From Brugia malayi (taxonomy: Eukaryota > Nematoda > Chromadorea > Rhabditida > Onchocercidae), in contig NW_025062476.1 of assembly GCF_000002995.4 (NCBI RefSeq), positions 7,872,501 to 7,936,500 on the forward strand: a stretch of 64,000 nt of DNA. The letters run 5' to 3'. Positions 24,547 through 41,839 of this stretch are shown in pieces. The translations under genes and the position numbers were made by a program. The stretch's first letter is position 1. The number at the start of each line of letters is the position of its first letter. The notes under the pieces are model-generated. The model had not been told where the DNA came from. It did no database searches and worked only from the letters and a program-made list of their open reading frames with translations.

Positions 24547-27500
24547 ATGTCATTGGAACTGGAAAAGGCTCAAAAACCAAAGAAAGACATGGATTTGTTG
24601 CATACTCGCACGGGTGGTGCATATATCCCACCAGCTAAACTTAAAATGATGCAAGAGCAGATCAGTGATAAGAACAGTGAAATGTATCAAAGACTGAACT
24701 GGGAGCGTCTGAAAAAACGGATTCATGGCCAAGTGCATTTTTCATAAGTTTGACACGGTGATATTATGATATAATGACTTTTTATCGTCAGCATTTTTTT
24801 AGGTGAACAAAGCGAATACCAGTAATTTGCTTAATGTTATACGAGATTTGTTGCGTGAGAACGTCATTCGAGGAAGGTGAGAGGGTTTTTTGAAAATTTG
24901 TCCTTTTATATGCTTTTTTTTTCTTAAAATTATGAATTTAATGTGTATAGAAGAGTATGAGATATGGTAATTGATTTGTCAGTCTTATTTTATCTTTGCT
25001 ATAAATGTTAATTTTGATGTAATCAAGCAACTGTGTGGATTCTTTACATTAATTTAAAAATGCTTTGTAAAATAATTTCCTTTTGCTTGAAAATATGACA
25101 TAAGTACTTTCAGAGGTTTGTTGGCACGATCAATAATCCAAGCACAGTCATATTCACCAACATTCTCTAATGTATATGCAGCAGTAGTTGCTGTTATTAA
25201 TAGTCATTTTCCAAATATTGGAATGTTAATTATTCATCGATTACTGATACAATTTAAAAGGTGTTATAAGAGAAATGACAAAGCTTCTACTGTTACAATA
25301 TCCAAATTTATTGCTCATCTTATCAACCAGCAAGTGGTGAATATTCTTTTTCTATCTTCTTTTCATCAACTGTTCAGATTTTATCAGCGTGAAAATCTTT
25401 ACCAGTATTAAGTAAAGGATCATGTTGACTTGCATAGTTCAGTGCTTCCACTTTTTTTTTTTTTTTTGTTTTAATAGTCATGAATAGCAGTATACATAAT
25501 GCATAGCTTTGTCATGAATAGCAGTATACATAATGCATAGCAAATTTGTATCTAGTGGATGCATCTTCCTGATCTACAAAAATTCTTGGTTGCAGATTCA
25601 CGAAATCCTTGCATTGGAAATGATGATATTGATGCTTGAAAACCCAACTGATGATTCAGTAGAGGTCACAGTAGCGTTTTTGAAAGAATGCGGTGCTAAA
25701 CTGTCTGAAATTTCTCCTCGTGGTTTAAATGGTAAATTTTATTCACGAATATTGTTCTTTGTAGCTAAGCTTTACATTTCCAAGTGAAGGTGGGGTTCCC
25801 TTGTGGTTTTCTTTTTTAAAAAATGGAAATTTTTCAATCTTTGAAAAAATTTTCAGCAATCTTTGATCGGTTACGAAGTATTCTGAGTGATTCGGATATA
25901 GACAAAAGAATTCAATACATGATCGAAGTTATTTTTCATATCCGGAAAGATAAATTCCAGGTGCAATTTATTGCAATTTTTTTCATAAAGTTACGAAATT
26001 ATATGGTACTGTTATGAAGCAGTTCAGAATAATTTTTAGAGTTGAGGAAGTCATCACTTTTATTTGTAGTGGCCTGTATATATAATTGGAAAAATGACGA
26101 ACATACGTCATTTAAAGGCAGTTGTAATTCGGAGATTCTTTGAACTATTAGGCTGCCAGCTACCAGTTTTTTTTTAAAGGCTTATCCAGCACTGATTGAT
26201 GATTTGGATTTGATAGAAGAAGACGATCAGATAACGCATACCGTCACGCTGGAGGACCCACTTGTTCCAGAAAATGAATTAAGTAAGCTCCAGTTATTGG
26301 CATTGACATTGATGACAGTGCTATTGTCACTTTTACCAATATTTCATACTTTAAATTTAATAGTTTAGATCTGCTTCATTATAATTTAATTCCTTTTCTG
26401 TTTCAGATGTATTCAAATATGATCCTGAATTTGAAAAACATGAGGCAGAATACGAAGAAATTCGACGCGATGCAATTGGTTTGGCAGAGGGAGACTCGGA
26501 TGAAGCGGAAGGGGAAGAAACACCAGATGAAGAGACAACAGAAACTCAACAAGGTTTTAAGAATTTTGTGCTAACATAATTATTTTACATGGTTTGCTAT
26601 ATTAAGTTTATTTTCTTTGGAATGAATCGGTTCTTAATTTCAAATTAATTTTGATTTAGAGGAGAAACAAAGTATGGTGATCATCGACAACACAGAGCAG
26701 AACTTGGTGGCATTTCGACGCAACATTTACTTGACAATTCAGTCTTCCCTCGACTTTCAGGAAGCAGCTCATAAATTACTTAAAATTGATTTGAAAAGTG
26801 GTCAAGATGTCAGTTTTTACTCCTACATTATCTTCGTCATGATATAATTCGTAGCAAAAAATACTGATTTCCTTGTTACTTAGGTGGAGCTTTGCAATAT
26901 GATTGTGGATTGCTGTGCTCAGCAAAGAACCTACGAAAAATTTTATGGTTTACTTGCGGAGCGATTTTGCCGGCTTCGCAAGGAATTTCAAGAAGCTTTC
27001 GAGCGGATTGCTCGCGATACTTACAATACCATACATCGATTTGAGTATAACAAACTTCGCAATATGGCCTGCTTAGTGGCTCATCTTCTTTCAACCGATG
27101 CTATTTCATGGGATGTAAGTTTTTACACAAATGATTGCATTATTCTATAAGAAGAAATTCCTCTGTTATTTGTTTTTTTGTTTTCGAAAATTGAAGAGGA
27201 AGCAGCTTGTTTTGTAGTTTTTTTTTTTTTTTTTTTTCAGACATCAACTGATGGACTGCCTTCTTTATTTCAACTTTATCGCCTATAGAGTTTCTTTATT
27301 TTTATTTCTTCTAGATCTTGGACCAGATATCATTAAATGAGGAGGACACAACTTCTTCTGGGCGAATATACATTAAAATAGTGTTCCAAGAACTTGCCGA
27401 ATTTTTAGGCGTGGAAAATCTATTGCAGAGAATTCGCGACCCGTAGGTTATTCCCTCGATCCATAGGCTACTCCCATTATTTAAGATTTTCGAAAATAGT

Positions 27501-28879
27501 TTGTTTAGTAACATCTCATTTTTTCCATCTTAAACTGTTCTCTTTTTACCACAAATTTTCTTTTATAACAATAAATATTAATGATCTAGCGGTGAGTTTT
27601 ATATGTATTTTAGTGCATTTTAGGACAATGCAGTCTTCCTTCGATAAAATATTCCCGCGTGATAATCCGAATAATACACGCTTTTCAATCAATTTCTTTA
27701 CTACGATAGGTCTCGGATATCTTACGTAAGTGAATTTTTCATTTAAAAAAATGCGGTATTTTGAGAGTTTTTTTTTTTTTTGAAATATTTTGAGTATCTC
27801 AAGCAAGATCTCTGACTTTAATATTTTCTTCATTTTTTATATCACAGTGATGACCATGTTATATTGAAAATGTTGTGGTGCATAATTTATTCATTTTTTT
27901 GTTGCCACAATGTTGTTTCACGAACCTAAAAAGGTTCGAACATAGTTTATGACCGTTTTGATAATGAATGAGCAGCAGTTATATCCAAAACAATGCGTTT
28001 TTTCCTTTTTCTTTTCGTTACTGCTTTTAGAGTCGATCTAAGATTGCATTTGAATCAAGCTCGAAAAAGAGCTCAAGCAAAAGAAGAAATTTCGTCGTCT
28101 TCAGAAAACTCATCAAGTGACTCAGATTCGGATGAAAGTAGTAGTGACTCGATTTCCAGCACATGTTAGTTCTCGAAATTTGTTTTTTAGTTAGCGATTC
28201 TTCCACTCTCTCTTACCAGTATTCCTTTTAAAGAAGGGATAATTTAATTACACCAGATTTTTTAGCTTCATCAGAGACCAGTGACAGCAGTGATAATGAA
28301 AAATCGAAACATAAAATGAAAGGCTTACAAAAAAACGAAAAGAAAAAAATACCAAAAATTGTCCAAAAAAAAAATCACTTCTCGAAAAATATTGGTCGGG
28401 AGAATGGAAGTGATTGGGAAAATGGATCTCACGGTGGAGTAAGCAAAGTAGTAAGTGAGAAAAGAAAAAATGACGGAGAAAAAATGAAAATACGAAGTTA
28501 TGACAGCATAAATGACAGGAAAATGGGAAGCAAACATGAAGAGAAACGAACCGGTAATGAAAGGAATGAATCAAATGGAGAGAAACACAAAGGATACATT
28601 ACTGGAAGAGAGGATACTAAGGAACAACGGAATAAGAGGAAAAAGCGCGATAGAAATAGACGGGAAGAGAATGAAATAGAAGAACGTAAATGTAGTGATA
28701 AGGGGAAAAGACGAAGAAGTGATTCAAGCGATTTGGAAAATCAAGGAAAACATACAAATAATGAGGAAGTGAGTCAGGATAATGAAGTCAGAGGTAGAAA
28801 AAGCAAAGGAGACCAACGTAAAGGGAAACAGGAAATTGAAGTGATTAAATATAAAAGTAAATATCGGAAACATGACTAA
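24547..28879 (+). CDS. CWC22: CWC22 homolog, pre-mRNA splicing factor
   Basis: Homolog of CWC22 (NCM), which joins the spliceosome, hands eIF4A3 to nascent RNA for exon-junction-complex assembly and is needed for pre-mRNA splicing. Thirteen exons are read, all GT-AG, about 775 residues. The start ATG is at 24547; the conserved start [20 protein letters not shown] follows within 30 residues, so the long N-terminal tail of the human protein is absent. The MIF4G domain spans roughly residues 60-300, including [23 protein letters not shown] and PTDDSVEV, and continues through [10 protein letters not shown]. The MA3 domain lies around residues 380-560, with [38 protein letters not shown] and [11 protein letters not shown] Ser/Asp run follows, then one long lysine/arginine/glutamate-rich terminal exon (28267-28879), stop at 28877-28879. 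Only the very N-terminus is uncertain. Confidence 0.97.
25477..25541. repeat. Tandem 31-bp repeat in a CWC22 intron
   Basis: Positions 25477-25507 and 25511-25541 are identical 31-bp units (starting GTCATGAATAGCAG), separated by TTT, so the period is 34 bp. They lie in the intron just after a long T run (about 25452-25468). Confidence 0.95.
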
Positions 28880-29673
28880 TTTCAAGTTCTTCTGAAGATT
28901 GTTTAATATTTACTGATGATATACTTACGTGATATCACGCATTACGTGATGTATCTGACTTATCAATTTTATGACAGTTCTTGACCAAAAATTTTGTAGG
29001 TGAAAGATTCGAAATTGTGAGTAGGAAATGTGCGATTTGTTTTCGGTTGAAATGATAACTTATCACGATTTTTTTGTTACTGTATTGTACGGATATGTTT
29101 CAGATATTTGTTTCCGTTATTTTTACTTTTCAAATTAATGTATAAATTTCATCAATTAAATTACCATAATAACATTACAGCAATATAATAATAGTAATAA
29201 TTAATAATAATAATTATTATTAATAATAAATAATAATAACAATCAATAATAACAAATAATAAACATATGTGGCAATTTCATTGTAAATTGCATTAAATTT
29301 TGTTAAGAGAGTTTTCTGCTGCACGTAGACTCCGAGAATCTTATGTTGTCTCCAAAATATGTTAAATTTTAGTCGGATATTCTACATTATATTAACTGTC
29401 CAACTTTTGGATCATGAAAGCGTATTTAAATTATGTTGAATCAATATCGCTCTTGTAACCTCTCATGAGTTGTATTACTGCTTGAAGTGTGTTACGATTT
29501 TTGAATAACCGCCGCCGATCTTGCGTTTTTTGCAGACTTATAAATATCATTTTTTAAATTTTTAAAAACTTATAAATTTCATGATAGGAGATAGTAAGTA
29601 AATTCATTTTTATTTGAAGAATTCGCGAGGGCGGCTTTTGCCATTGTTTCTGTTCGCAGTAGGCAGCCGGATA
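28880..29673. other. Intergenic region with AAT microsatellite
   Basis: This is the spacer between CWC22 and the SH2 kinase gene. It holds an ATT/AAT-rich low-complexity tract at about 29178-29268 and no gene. Near 28930 there is a short imperfect hairpin (ACGTGATATCACG-type sequence). Confidence 0.6.
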
Positions 29674-33181
<3,508 letters not shown>

Positions 33182-34586
33182 TTTTTTGAAAACCCTGTTC
33201 AGTGTCTTTTAGACTTCAAAAAGTAAATAAAAGTAGTTTTTAAATCCCAAGGAAAATAAAAGAGACTAAATCATTCTAATACTAAAAACCAGTTGAAAAT
33301 TTTGAAATATGTGTATTTTAATTGTTATTACCAATTATATCTATGAAACAACCAAGTAAATTGAAAAAATTGAAAAACTTTGAAATTTGAAATATTTTGA
33401 AATATGCAAAATTGCAGGTAATATATTCCTGAAGCTTATGTGTGGTACGATTACACTGCACAGAAAAATGCTATATAAGATATATCCATTGCGCATATTT
33501 ACGTTTTAATAACAGGAATAAGTTATTCTTACCGTTTTCATGATTCATTCCAGTGATATGAATAAACATATTCAAATCTAATTGTATTTTTAATAGTTAT
33601 TATTTTAATTGTTATTACGAATTATATCTATGCGATTTACTTTCTCAAGAAGACTGACTGTATTGAGGTCAGTAAAGAGAGGAAATTAGATACAGTATTT
33701 ATCATGATTCAGTGGTGAAATGCAACATTAATGTGATTCGCTGTATCCACAATCACTATTATTCTCGAATATTAGTTACTTCGTTAATGTCTGGTAGAAT
33801 GTTAAGTTTTATTTAACATTTGATATTTTCCAATATATTTCAAAGCAGTAGGCTTTTTTCGCAATCGTCAGAGATCAATAGAATAGAGATTATTGTTTGG
33901 AATATTAATAGTTATTATCTTCTAAAATCATTTCATGACATTACAGTAGCATTGCACATTATTAATTTCATAAAATTTTTCTTATTTTGACGTTGGAGTC
34001 AATTCAAATTACCATCATCTTTCTGCTGCTATTGTTAATTTAATGAATATATCACATAACTATAAGTTTATTAGTCTTTGTTAAAGTGTACAACATCAAG
34101 CATTTTCTCGTGAAACATATTGTAAAATAAGATCTTTTTCTTCTTTTCAAGACTTTTTCGCGTTCAAGAAAAAAAAATGAGGGTTTTGAATTGTCTTGGA
34201 AGAACACTCAGAAAACACATGTTTATTAATTGTTATTAAATATCCAATTTCAACTTCTTCACTTAATATGAGAAAGAAAATTCCATCCTTGCTTAAAAGT
34301 ATATGTATACTATTTCTGATCCGTACAAATCTTTAGTTACAAAACAACCAAGTAAATGTTCCTCTGTTCTCATTGTTACAATATTGTTGATAATGATTGA
34401 TAGTGATTATGCTTCAACAGCAAACTGAAGTGAAACTAATTAGCTTTATTTCGTTTATGCTTAAAGCTCCAAGTTTACAACTACGAAGCATTTCGAAATA
34501 ACTTCTGTCCATAATTTCATTTTCCCATTTTTTTCCGATATTCCAACTTTTTCTTTATACTTTCTATATTTTGTTTTTTAGATCGA
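33182..34586. other. Intergenic, AT-rich, with a short direct repeat
   Basis: No gene is seen. A 32-bp direct repeat with one mismatch occurs at 33314-33345 and 33601-33632 (TATTTTAATTGTTATTAC core). A related AAACAACCAAGTAAAT motif occurs near 33345 and 34342. Confidence 0.6.
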
Positions 34587-34844
34587 TTAATGGTGCACAT
34601 TCGTAGTTGCTTTTGCAGTAACGATAAAAGTTTGCTTAAACTGTGGATTATATCGCTCACATTCGTCGACATAATCCGCCTTCACCGGTACCACTCGATT
34701 TAAGGGCAAGCTACTGACAGATATTTTGTGTCGTAAGCGCAGCAGCACATTTATAATTAAGGAGAAAATTTTTCGGTTCCGAATATTCTCAAGAAAATTT
34801 GCACGTATATATCTGAAATGATATATAATGTTGATTTTACTCAT
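34587..34844 (-). CDS. Small unidentified ORF (85 aa)
   Basis: A single open frame with an ATG at 34842-34844 and stop at 34587. It encodes a mildly basic protein with a segment LRLRHKISVSSLPLNRVV and a later KADYVDECERYNPQFKQTF. It lies downstream of the chemoreceptor-like gene on the same strand. An in-frame TTTCAG|A at about 34814 could instead make it a terminal exon, but I could not join it in phase to the receptor's last exon. The family is not recognised. Confidence 0.3.
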   Translation of the reverse strand: MSKINIIYHFRYIRANFLENIRNRKIFSLIINVLLRLRHKISVSSLPLNRVVPVKADYVDECERYNPQFKQTFIVTAKATTNVHH

Positions 34845-35584
34845 ACTTTCAATCTAATTTGTCATTTATTAAAAGCAGTTAAAATGACTGAGGTGAAACA
34901 GATATGAATTAGTCAAGCATCAAATTTATATCATCTTTAAGGTGATTTTAATTGAAAGTTATAAATTTTACCGATTGAAGAATAAATGCATGATAGGACT
35001 TTTTCCATTCCACAATACACATAAAATAATATCAACTGCGTTATATATTGTAGTATAAGGTACATAGTAAGGCCTTAAGAACATGAAATAGGTGGAAACA
35101 CAGATAGTATAACTTCCATTGATTATTACTTGTAGCGTTAACAGTGTATCTCGACGTCTTGAACTGTCACTTAGTTTATTACTTGTTGAAGAACTCTAAA
35201 ATTATTGCTATATTTTCTCGTGTTCTACGCCACTGATAGCGTGGTTAGCAAGATCGCTCTCTCTCTCTCTCTCTCAGTTCATTTACACTTAAATTTAACT
35301 AAAAAAAATTTTAAAGTTCGCACGTTCCACAATTTTAAATTTAATACTTAAATCTCACGAAAATAAAAAAAAATGGAATTACTTTAGAAATTTAAAGTTA
35401 TATTATTTCATGTCAATATGTAAACCCTACAAATAGAGCTATTTAAATAAATTATATAAGTTTTCAGAGCACATTTAATTATAAGTTAGTAATTATGAAT
35501 AAACAAATGTGTGATTTGCTATTTCTCATTTATAAAGAAATGAACTTTATTTCAATGATATATAATACAAAAAAAAAGACTAAC

Positions 35585-37120
35585 TTTATTTAAAACCAGT
35601 CCCAATAGGAGAATGTAGCAGGTAGTAGACAGTATGCTAGTTCCCAAAGTAGTTATGCGATCGAAGGAAGGCATGAAATCGGGACTATCATATACCCACA
35701 TCAACTTTTCCGCGCTGAATCCATAAGTGGCGTAAGGTGTCAACCAAATAAGTGAAAATACTGATGGTATGGCAATTGTAAAACACAGTATGAACTGAAA
35801 TGGAATAATGACAGACACACTGTTATAGCATTGTAGGTTTGCTTGTCATGATTGGGTCCCAATACTACCAGTAATCATCATTTCGTGAGTGGAAATAATG
35901 AGATATTATGACATTATCGTCTTTTTTTATTGTTACTATTTTCATTACAGATCATTTTATTGCTGCAGTATAAATTTTATCTTAAATGAAAAGCACTGAC
36001 AATTTTTGGAAATATCGAGGGAATAAGAAGTGAGGTGAAATGACGGTGGAATGACGATGCTAATAATATTTCATTTACTTAAATGTAGGTAGTTAAGTGA
36101 TTTAATCAATTTAAACTTATTAAAAATAATCTTAAGTCGATTAAGAAACCGAAGTCATTCTTGGATTGAAAAAAAACTCGGCCGGCGCACCAAAGTATAA
36201 TAATGCTAATCGATTTATGGCCAGCAAAACTGTCAAAGAATCAATGTTGTACCAGCAAAAGCTGAGTTGAAAACCGCAAATCTGAAATGCTCAAAAAAAT
36301 TGATTTAATTTTTTTGACCTTTTAATTATAAAGAAATTTAAGAAATTTTCATTTTAATTCTTTGATTATCAGTTATTTGCGGAATCAGTTTCTCAAAATA
36401 CTGCTGGTAATACAATAATTACATGTTTTAGTCACTGAACAGAAAAATCACTAATTCAAATTCAGATTTCGGGCTAAATCGAATTTTGATCAAATAAACA
36501 TCGCTTCGAAGCAAAATATGCGGTATTCAAAAATTTTATGCACCAACTTTTTCGATCCATTTGTGTATTGAAGTACCAATTATTGCAAAAATACCGTTAC
36601 ATATGTAAACGCAAAGCTGAATAATATCAATAAAACCGTAACAAAGAATGATTTTATAAGTAGAATATTTTATGAGATCACGATCCGATATGATTATCTG
36701 CAAAATACAAAATGTATTCCTTTCCAAACTTCCAATTATATTATTAGTCCACACCGAGATGCAAATAACTTTGTAAGTTATCCGTCAAACACCATATTTA
36801 CTACTGAAACCTTAAAATGTCATTTTTTTTTTTGTGATGACTCAACTTAGGATTTATTTATTAAGAATTAATTGCAAACAATCAACGACATATGAACAAA
36901 ATGGATCATTCAGTTTAACCATACACCGATAAATCGCATCTTTTAACACAGAATATTTTGGAAATGGTACCTTTTGAATGATTATATACACTGATATACA
37001 TAAAATAGATACGATGGCGACAAATAATCCGAATAATGCGTGAAGCGGCTGAAATGTCATCGCAACTTGTGGATGAACAACGTTATCAGTTGGTAATCTC
37101 CATTGGAAGCATTTTTTTTT
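35585..37120 (-). CDS. Serpentine (Srt-like) 7TM chemoreceptor, apparently incomplete
   Basis: Resembles nematode chemosensory GPCRs, most like the Srt family. Four exons on the minus strand join in phase 0. 36959?-37120 gives an extracellular WRLPTDNVVHPQ then TM1 (HALFGLFVAIVSILCISVYI). An exon starting at about 36700 gives TM2 (KIILCYGFIDIIQLCVYI). 36150-36292 gives TM3 and the DRY-like motif LLAINRLALLYFG. 35585-35797 gives TM4 (FILCFTIAIPSVFSLIWL), an extracellular loop, and TM5 (ILSTTCYILLLGLVLNK). After the donor at 35584 I find no exon that could supply TM6 and TM7 in the next kilobase. No N-terminal ATG exon is certain either. The gene is either truncated, a pseudogene, or has divergent terminal exons that I missed. 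Confidence 0.6.
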
Positions 37121-40100
37121 CTAGTAATTCTCTATTCTGTAATCATTTTCCTAATGAATTCATTCATTAAAAATTTATAAAACATCATGATTACGTGAAT
37201 TAGGACGCAGAAGCTTCGTAACACCAGCGATCTCAGTTTAATAACTACAAAAACTGAACTTTTTTCATGTTATTCACCTTACTATTAAACTATTAACGTA
37301 GTTTTTTTCTGATAAAAAACTTCATTAACATATGTACTGTGATATTATTATTATCATATATGATAATATTTGGTAACTTCTTGATGATTGCAGCCTGAAT
37401 TATGCATACGTCATTCACATTTTATCTGCTATTTTGAAATGTGACGTATTCACGGAACTGCAGCAGCAAAAACAAATTATTCTCTAAATTGTAAGATAGT
37501 TCATAGACAAAGTTCAAAATTTCGCTTTTCTTCAGAAAGGCTTGGAATTTTATTCGTGTCCAAAAACATTTCTGCAATGTCAAAAATTATGCTATGAAGG
37601 TAAAAAATACTGCAGGTATCATTCTTATCAAAGACTGATTGCATCTAAAATAAAAGATGGCAGCATAGAAAGAAAGTTCCGGTTTGAGAGTAACATTGAG
37701 AGTAACAAATAAATTAAACAACTGAAAGAAAGAAATAAAGTAATGAAATTGAATTACTTTATTAATTTTGCGCTTTTTTTAATTTTATTAATTTTTCGCT
37801 ACTTGCTGTAAATAATTAAAAGATTTTCATGTTAAAAAGTGTAATTTCTGGAAAAGAAGGTTAAAAATAGAACAAGAGAAGATTAAAAAATAGACTGTTA
37901 GAATTCTCGAGACTTTTGCTAGGATTCTCGAGACTACTGCTTCTAAAATATTCTCATTAGTATTCAGTCAAATGTTATTCAATGGAATCTAGAAATGTAA
38001 TGAACGAGGGATGAGTACTCTGAGGGTGAAAGAGGAAAAGAATAGCATTCTCGTAAAACAAATTATTTTAGCAGTAATTAAACCACCTTGTTATCGACTA
38101 AACTTAAAGTCACATATATGTCAGAATAGTTACCACAAAGTAAGATATCATTCAAAGCAGTCGACACCATTTGACATTATTCCATCGATAACTATCAAAT
38201 ATTTGCTTTATTTCTTGAAAATAATTTTGACACTGAAGTTGTGTACGTGGGTGTGGCAAACCAATTAATCCATCAGTGACATCCATGTTTTAATTCAAAT
38301 ATTTTCGTTAGTGAGGTGCAGCTTACAGCGCATAGGAATGGCAATTAAAATATGATTGAAATAAAACTTAACATATTCAGTCGCTGTTAAGGTAAATTAA
38401 TTTTAACAAAAAATCTGGTAATAATGACTGAAATATGCATAAATTATTATTGGTTATTTTATTGATTCTGATAAAAAAAAATCTGTCTTTCGATGTTTCC
38501 GATGTAAAAATGACAACTTTTAAGTCTAATTTAGTTTAGGCTTACGTCTCTAACTGAAAATAGGATAATAATCCATTGACCTAAATAACGCAATCTTGAT
38601 TTGTTCGAATAAAAAAACTGAAAAAAAAAAGTGAAAATCCGTATGCATGTATAAAACGTCTGTAAAACTTATTTTAATTTTTCCGAAAAATCAATTTCTT
38701 AAAGCTCCCAGCAGAAAATTCCAATCTTGTTACGATTCTAGCTTTAATAATTTCTTTCACACAGATTTTTCAAATCATTTTTTTAAATGTCGAGTGTAGA
38801 ATTGAAAAATATTCCCATGCCATTTGAGCACACACTATCTAGTCATGTTCTTCAACTGCTGGAATTTAATCAGCATTAGGACATCTAAAGAATAAATAGT
38901 TTTTTATGTAATTTTCTCTTTTCTTTCTTCATGTACTAATGACTTTCTCCTTTTATAATTTTATTTAGAAATGGGTTTTTCAAAATGAAAAATTTCTATA
39001 TTTTGGCAACACTTTGTTAAATTATTGATAGCTTAACTACTGAGTAAGTTTTTTTAATTTGAAATATAGGATGCTCAACTACGTCACCACTGTCATCTAC
39101 TGCGCAATAATATAAAAAGAACGGAAGGAAATTCTAAAAAGTCCCTTCTGAAAGTAAACTTGGTTAGAACATTCACAGTAAGGAATATCAATGAGATATT
39201 ATTTGCTAAATTAGATACTAACAGCTTCTGCTACCCGCTATAGAACTGTTTATCAGTTTTTTTAATGACAATACGAATGATTTCAAAAACAAGTTATAAA
39301 AGTGTTTTTATTTGACAGTTTTCGGACTATCGATTTTTATATTATTACTGAAAATATGAGTGCATAAAGATTTTTGAACATCCACGTTTGAGAATTAATT
39401 CATAACATTCTTGAACCCAAAAAACTGAAAGTACTGGAGTAAGAAAGAAGAAAATTTGAAGTAAGAACTGTTGGAAGGTGAAAAATATTCATAAAAATGA
39501 TATTCATAAATCCAAAAGAGAAAGCTTACCGAAAGAACTTGCAATTATTTTGTAGAAGAATTTGCTAATCTCGGTACTTCAAGGTACTTGTTTGTCGATT
39601 GTAAAGAAATAGGAAACTTTAGAAAAAAAAAAATACAATCTGAGAAAGGAAGCGAGTTTGAGAATAAAATGCATCTTGGTAGAGCCAAAATCGAACTATA
39701 ACGGAATTTTAAAATAATATATAAGGTTTCATTTTCTTTTCTTTTTTTTTTTTTTTTTTGATATATGTTAAAATATTCGTTATCAATTAATTTTACAAAT
39801 TTATTTACCTATCTTTAAATGATTTTCTCTTTTATCATGCGACAATTGTAACTTAATTCGCAAAAAATAAACTATTTAAAATTCAACTTGAATGTTTTTA
39901 AATAAACACGTAATTGTAGATAGATAAATTTAAGTCAATCATATGTTTCATTCTTCGAAGTCAGTGTTGATATTTTTGTTATAGAAAGATACTTCACTGT
40001 TATTTTAAAAGATTTACATTACCTTTAATGTTTAGTAAACAAAAAAAAAAAAATGCTTGCATTAGTTTTCTGTAAAAAATAAGGGTTTAAGCGTGATGTT

Positions 40101-41839
40101 AATTAAGTAATTCAATGCATTTACGTAAATAGTGCTGGCATACTGATTTAATTTGCATGGCTGTGATTTGTCGTTGCTTAAATCAATAGATGATAACACT
40201 GAAAGTAATATTCAATAGTTTCAAATAGGAAATTTAATATATTAATTACCATCATTCTTTCTCCCTTGTACACTTAACGCCATATCCTTATAACGTTAAT
40301 ACATTAAATTTGCATGCTTTATTGATAATTAGATTTTCTGCAGCTGCATTGAAAAAAATGATAAAAAGGTGATGGAATTTTCATTTTCTGTTTATGAACC
40401 ATCCAATGAATGAAGATAGTAATACAAAGGGTTGCGTTTGACAGAAGTGATTTTAAATTCCCTTTAATATTTTAATTGATGGACAATATATTATTTGCTC
40501 ATCATGCTTACTTCATTTTCTTAAATTGAGTGCTAATTAATTTGATCATAATGATTCCTTCTAAAATGAACCTTGATATTATGCAATATTTTTAAACAAA
40601 TACTAAGGATCACAATAGAAAATCAGTCTACCGAAACTATTAGCTATGACAAGATGTATTTTTTTTTCGGCACCGTTAGCCTTATGATTTTCACTCTTCT
40701 TAATAAAAACTTTATAATAATTCATAATAATAATGTTAAGAAGTTTGAATATCATTTTATCAGCCATAAAACAACAGGAAAACTAGTAAGAAAATGAATA
40801 GTAATGTGAAATATAAAATTAATGATGTAACGTGTATAAATAATAATACCACCTGCTTAATTGCGAAAGCACTGGATGTAAGAGAGAACTAATTAATTAA
40901 ATGCAATAAGCATAGTTGTTCTTTGATCTTATTGTTCAAGTGATAGCTGAAAACTTTTTTTAATTGCAAACAAAGCTATTCTGAAGAATTCAGATAGCAG
41001 TTCATATAGATTCCTTAAGGTAAAAATTTTAATTTTTCAACTTTTTTCTGCAAATAAAAAAATTCCACTCAATTTCAGCTAAAGTGTGCAACATATATCC
41101 ACTTCAGATGTCATTAAACTTTTTAAAAATAAATTCATAATCACCTTCACGTAATAAATTATTCTTTCTTTTTTTAGTTCATTAAAACATTTATCCGTCG
41201 AGTCACAATATACCAAGTATTTACTACAAATTTTGCCAATTATTCTTCGTAAAAAATATAAAAAAATAATTAAACCTAATAAAATTAAAATACTTTTCTT
41301 ATTCTCCATAAGTTATTCTTTGTGGGTTTTCTTTTTTAAATTAAGTCCCCAAGATTCGAAAGGAATAATAAATATTCTTAGGAAGAGGGATAATTATCTA
41401 ATAGGTGTACCTCTTTTTAAATACATAATGTAATTAAGACGAATAATGAATTAAGGTAATCAAATAATTAAATATAATTAAAATATAACATTTTTAATAT
41501 AATTTCTGACATAACAGAATATTTTTTCCACACTTTTCTCTTAATGTCTTTTTACATTTTTCTCTTAAGATATTTTCAAACAACATTTTTTTGTAATTTG
41601 TATTTTTTTGGCACTGGAAAAAAGACCAAAAAATATATGCTCGAGTATCAATATAACTAATCAATGACCATGTGTGATGTGGCATATTATAGTTAACAAT
41701 TTAGGATTGTGCAAGGAAAAGCAAGCTTAAAAATCGGGAAATTCCATCAAAAAAAAAAAAATTAATTGACGAGAAGATTGTAAAAAGACCTAAGCACGAT
41801 ATCTAATGAAAGTTAAAGTATAGTATAAATGCTTTTCAA

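Noticed and set aside
28248..28574. Minus-strand frames rich in Phe, Ser and His
   Set aside because: Antisense shadow of the Lys/Glu-rich last exon of CWC22.
35230..35276. tRNA-like sequence (TAGCGTGGTTAGCAAGAT) next to a CT repeat
   Set aside because: It resembles a D-arm, but there is no B box or foldable acceptor and T stems.
38011..38268. 85-codon ATG-started frame on the plus strand
   Set aside because: Isolated in a gene desert, no codon or motif support, no neighbouring exons.
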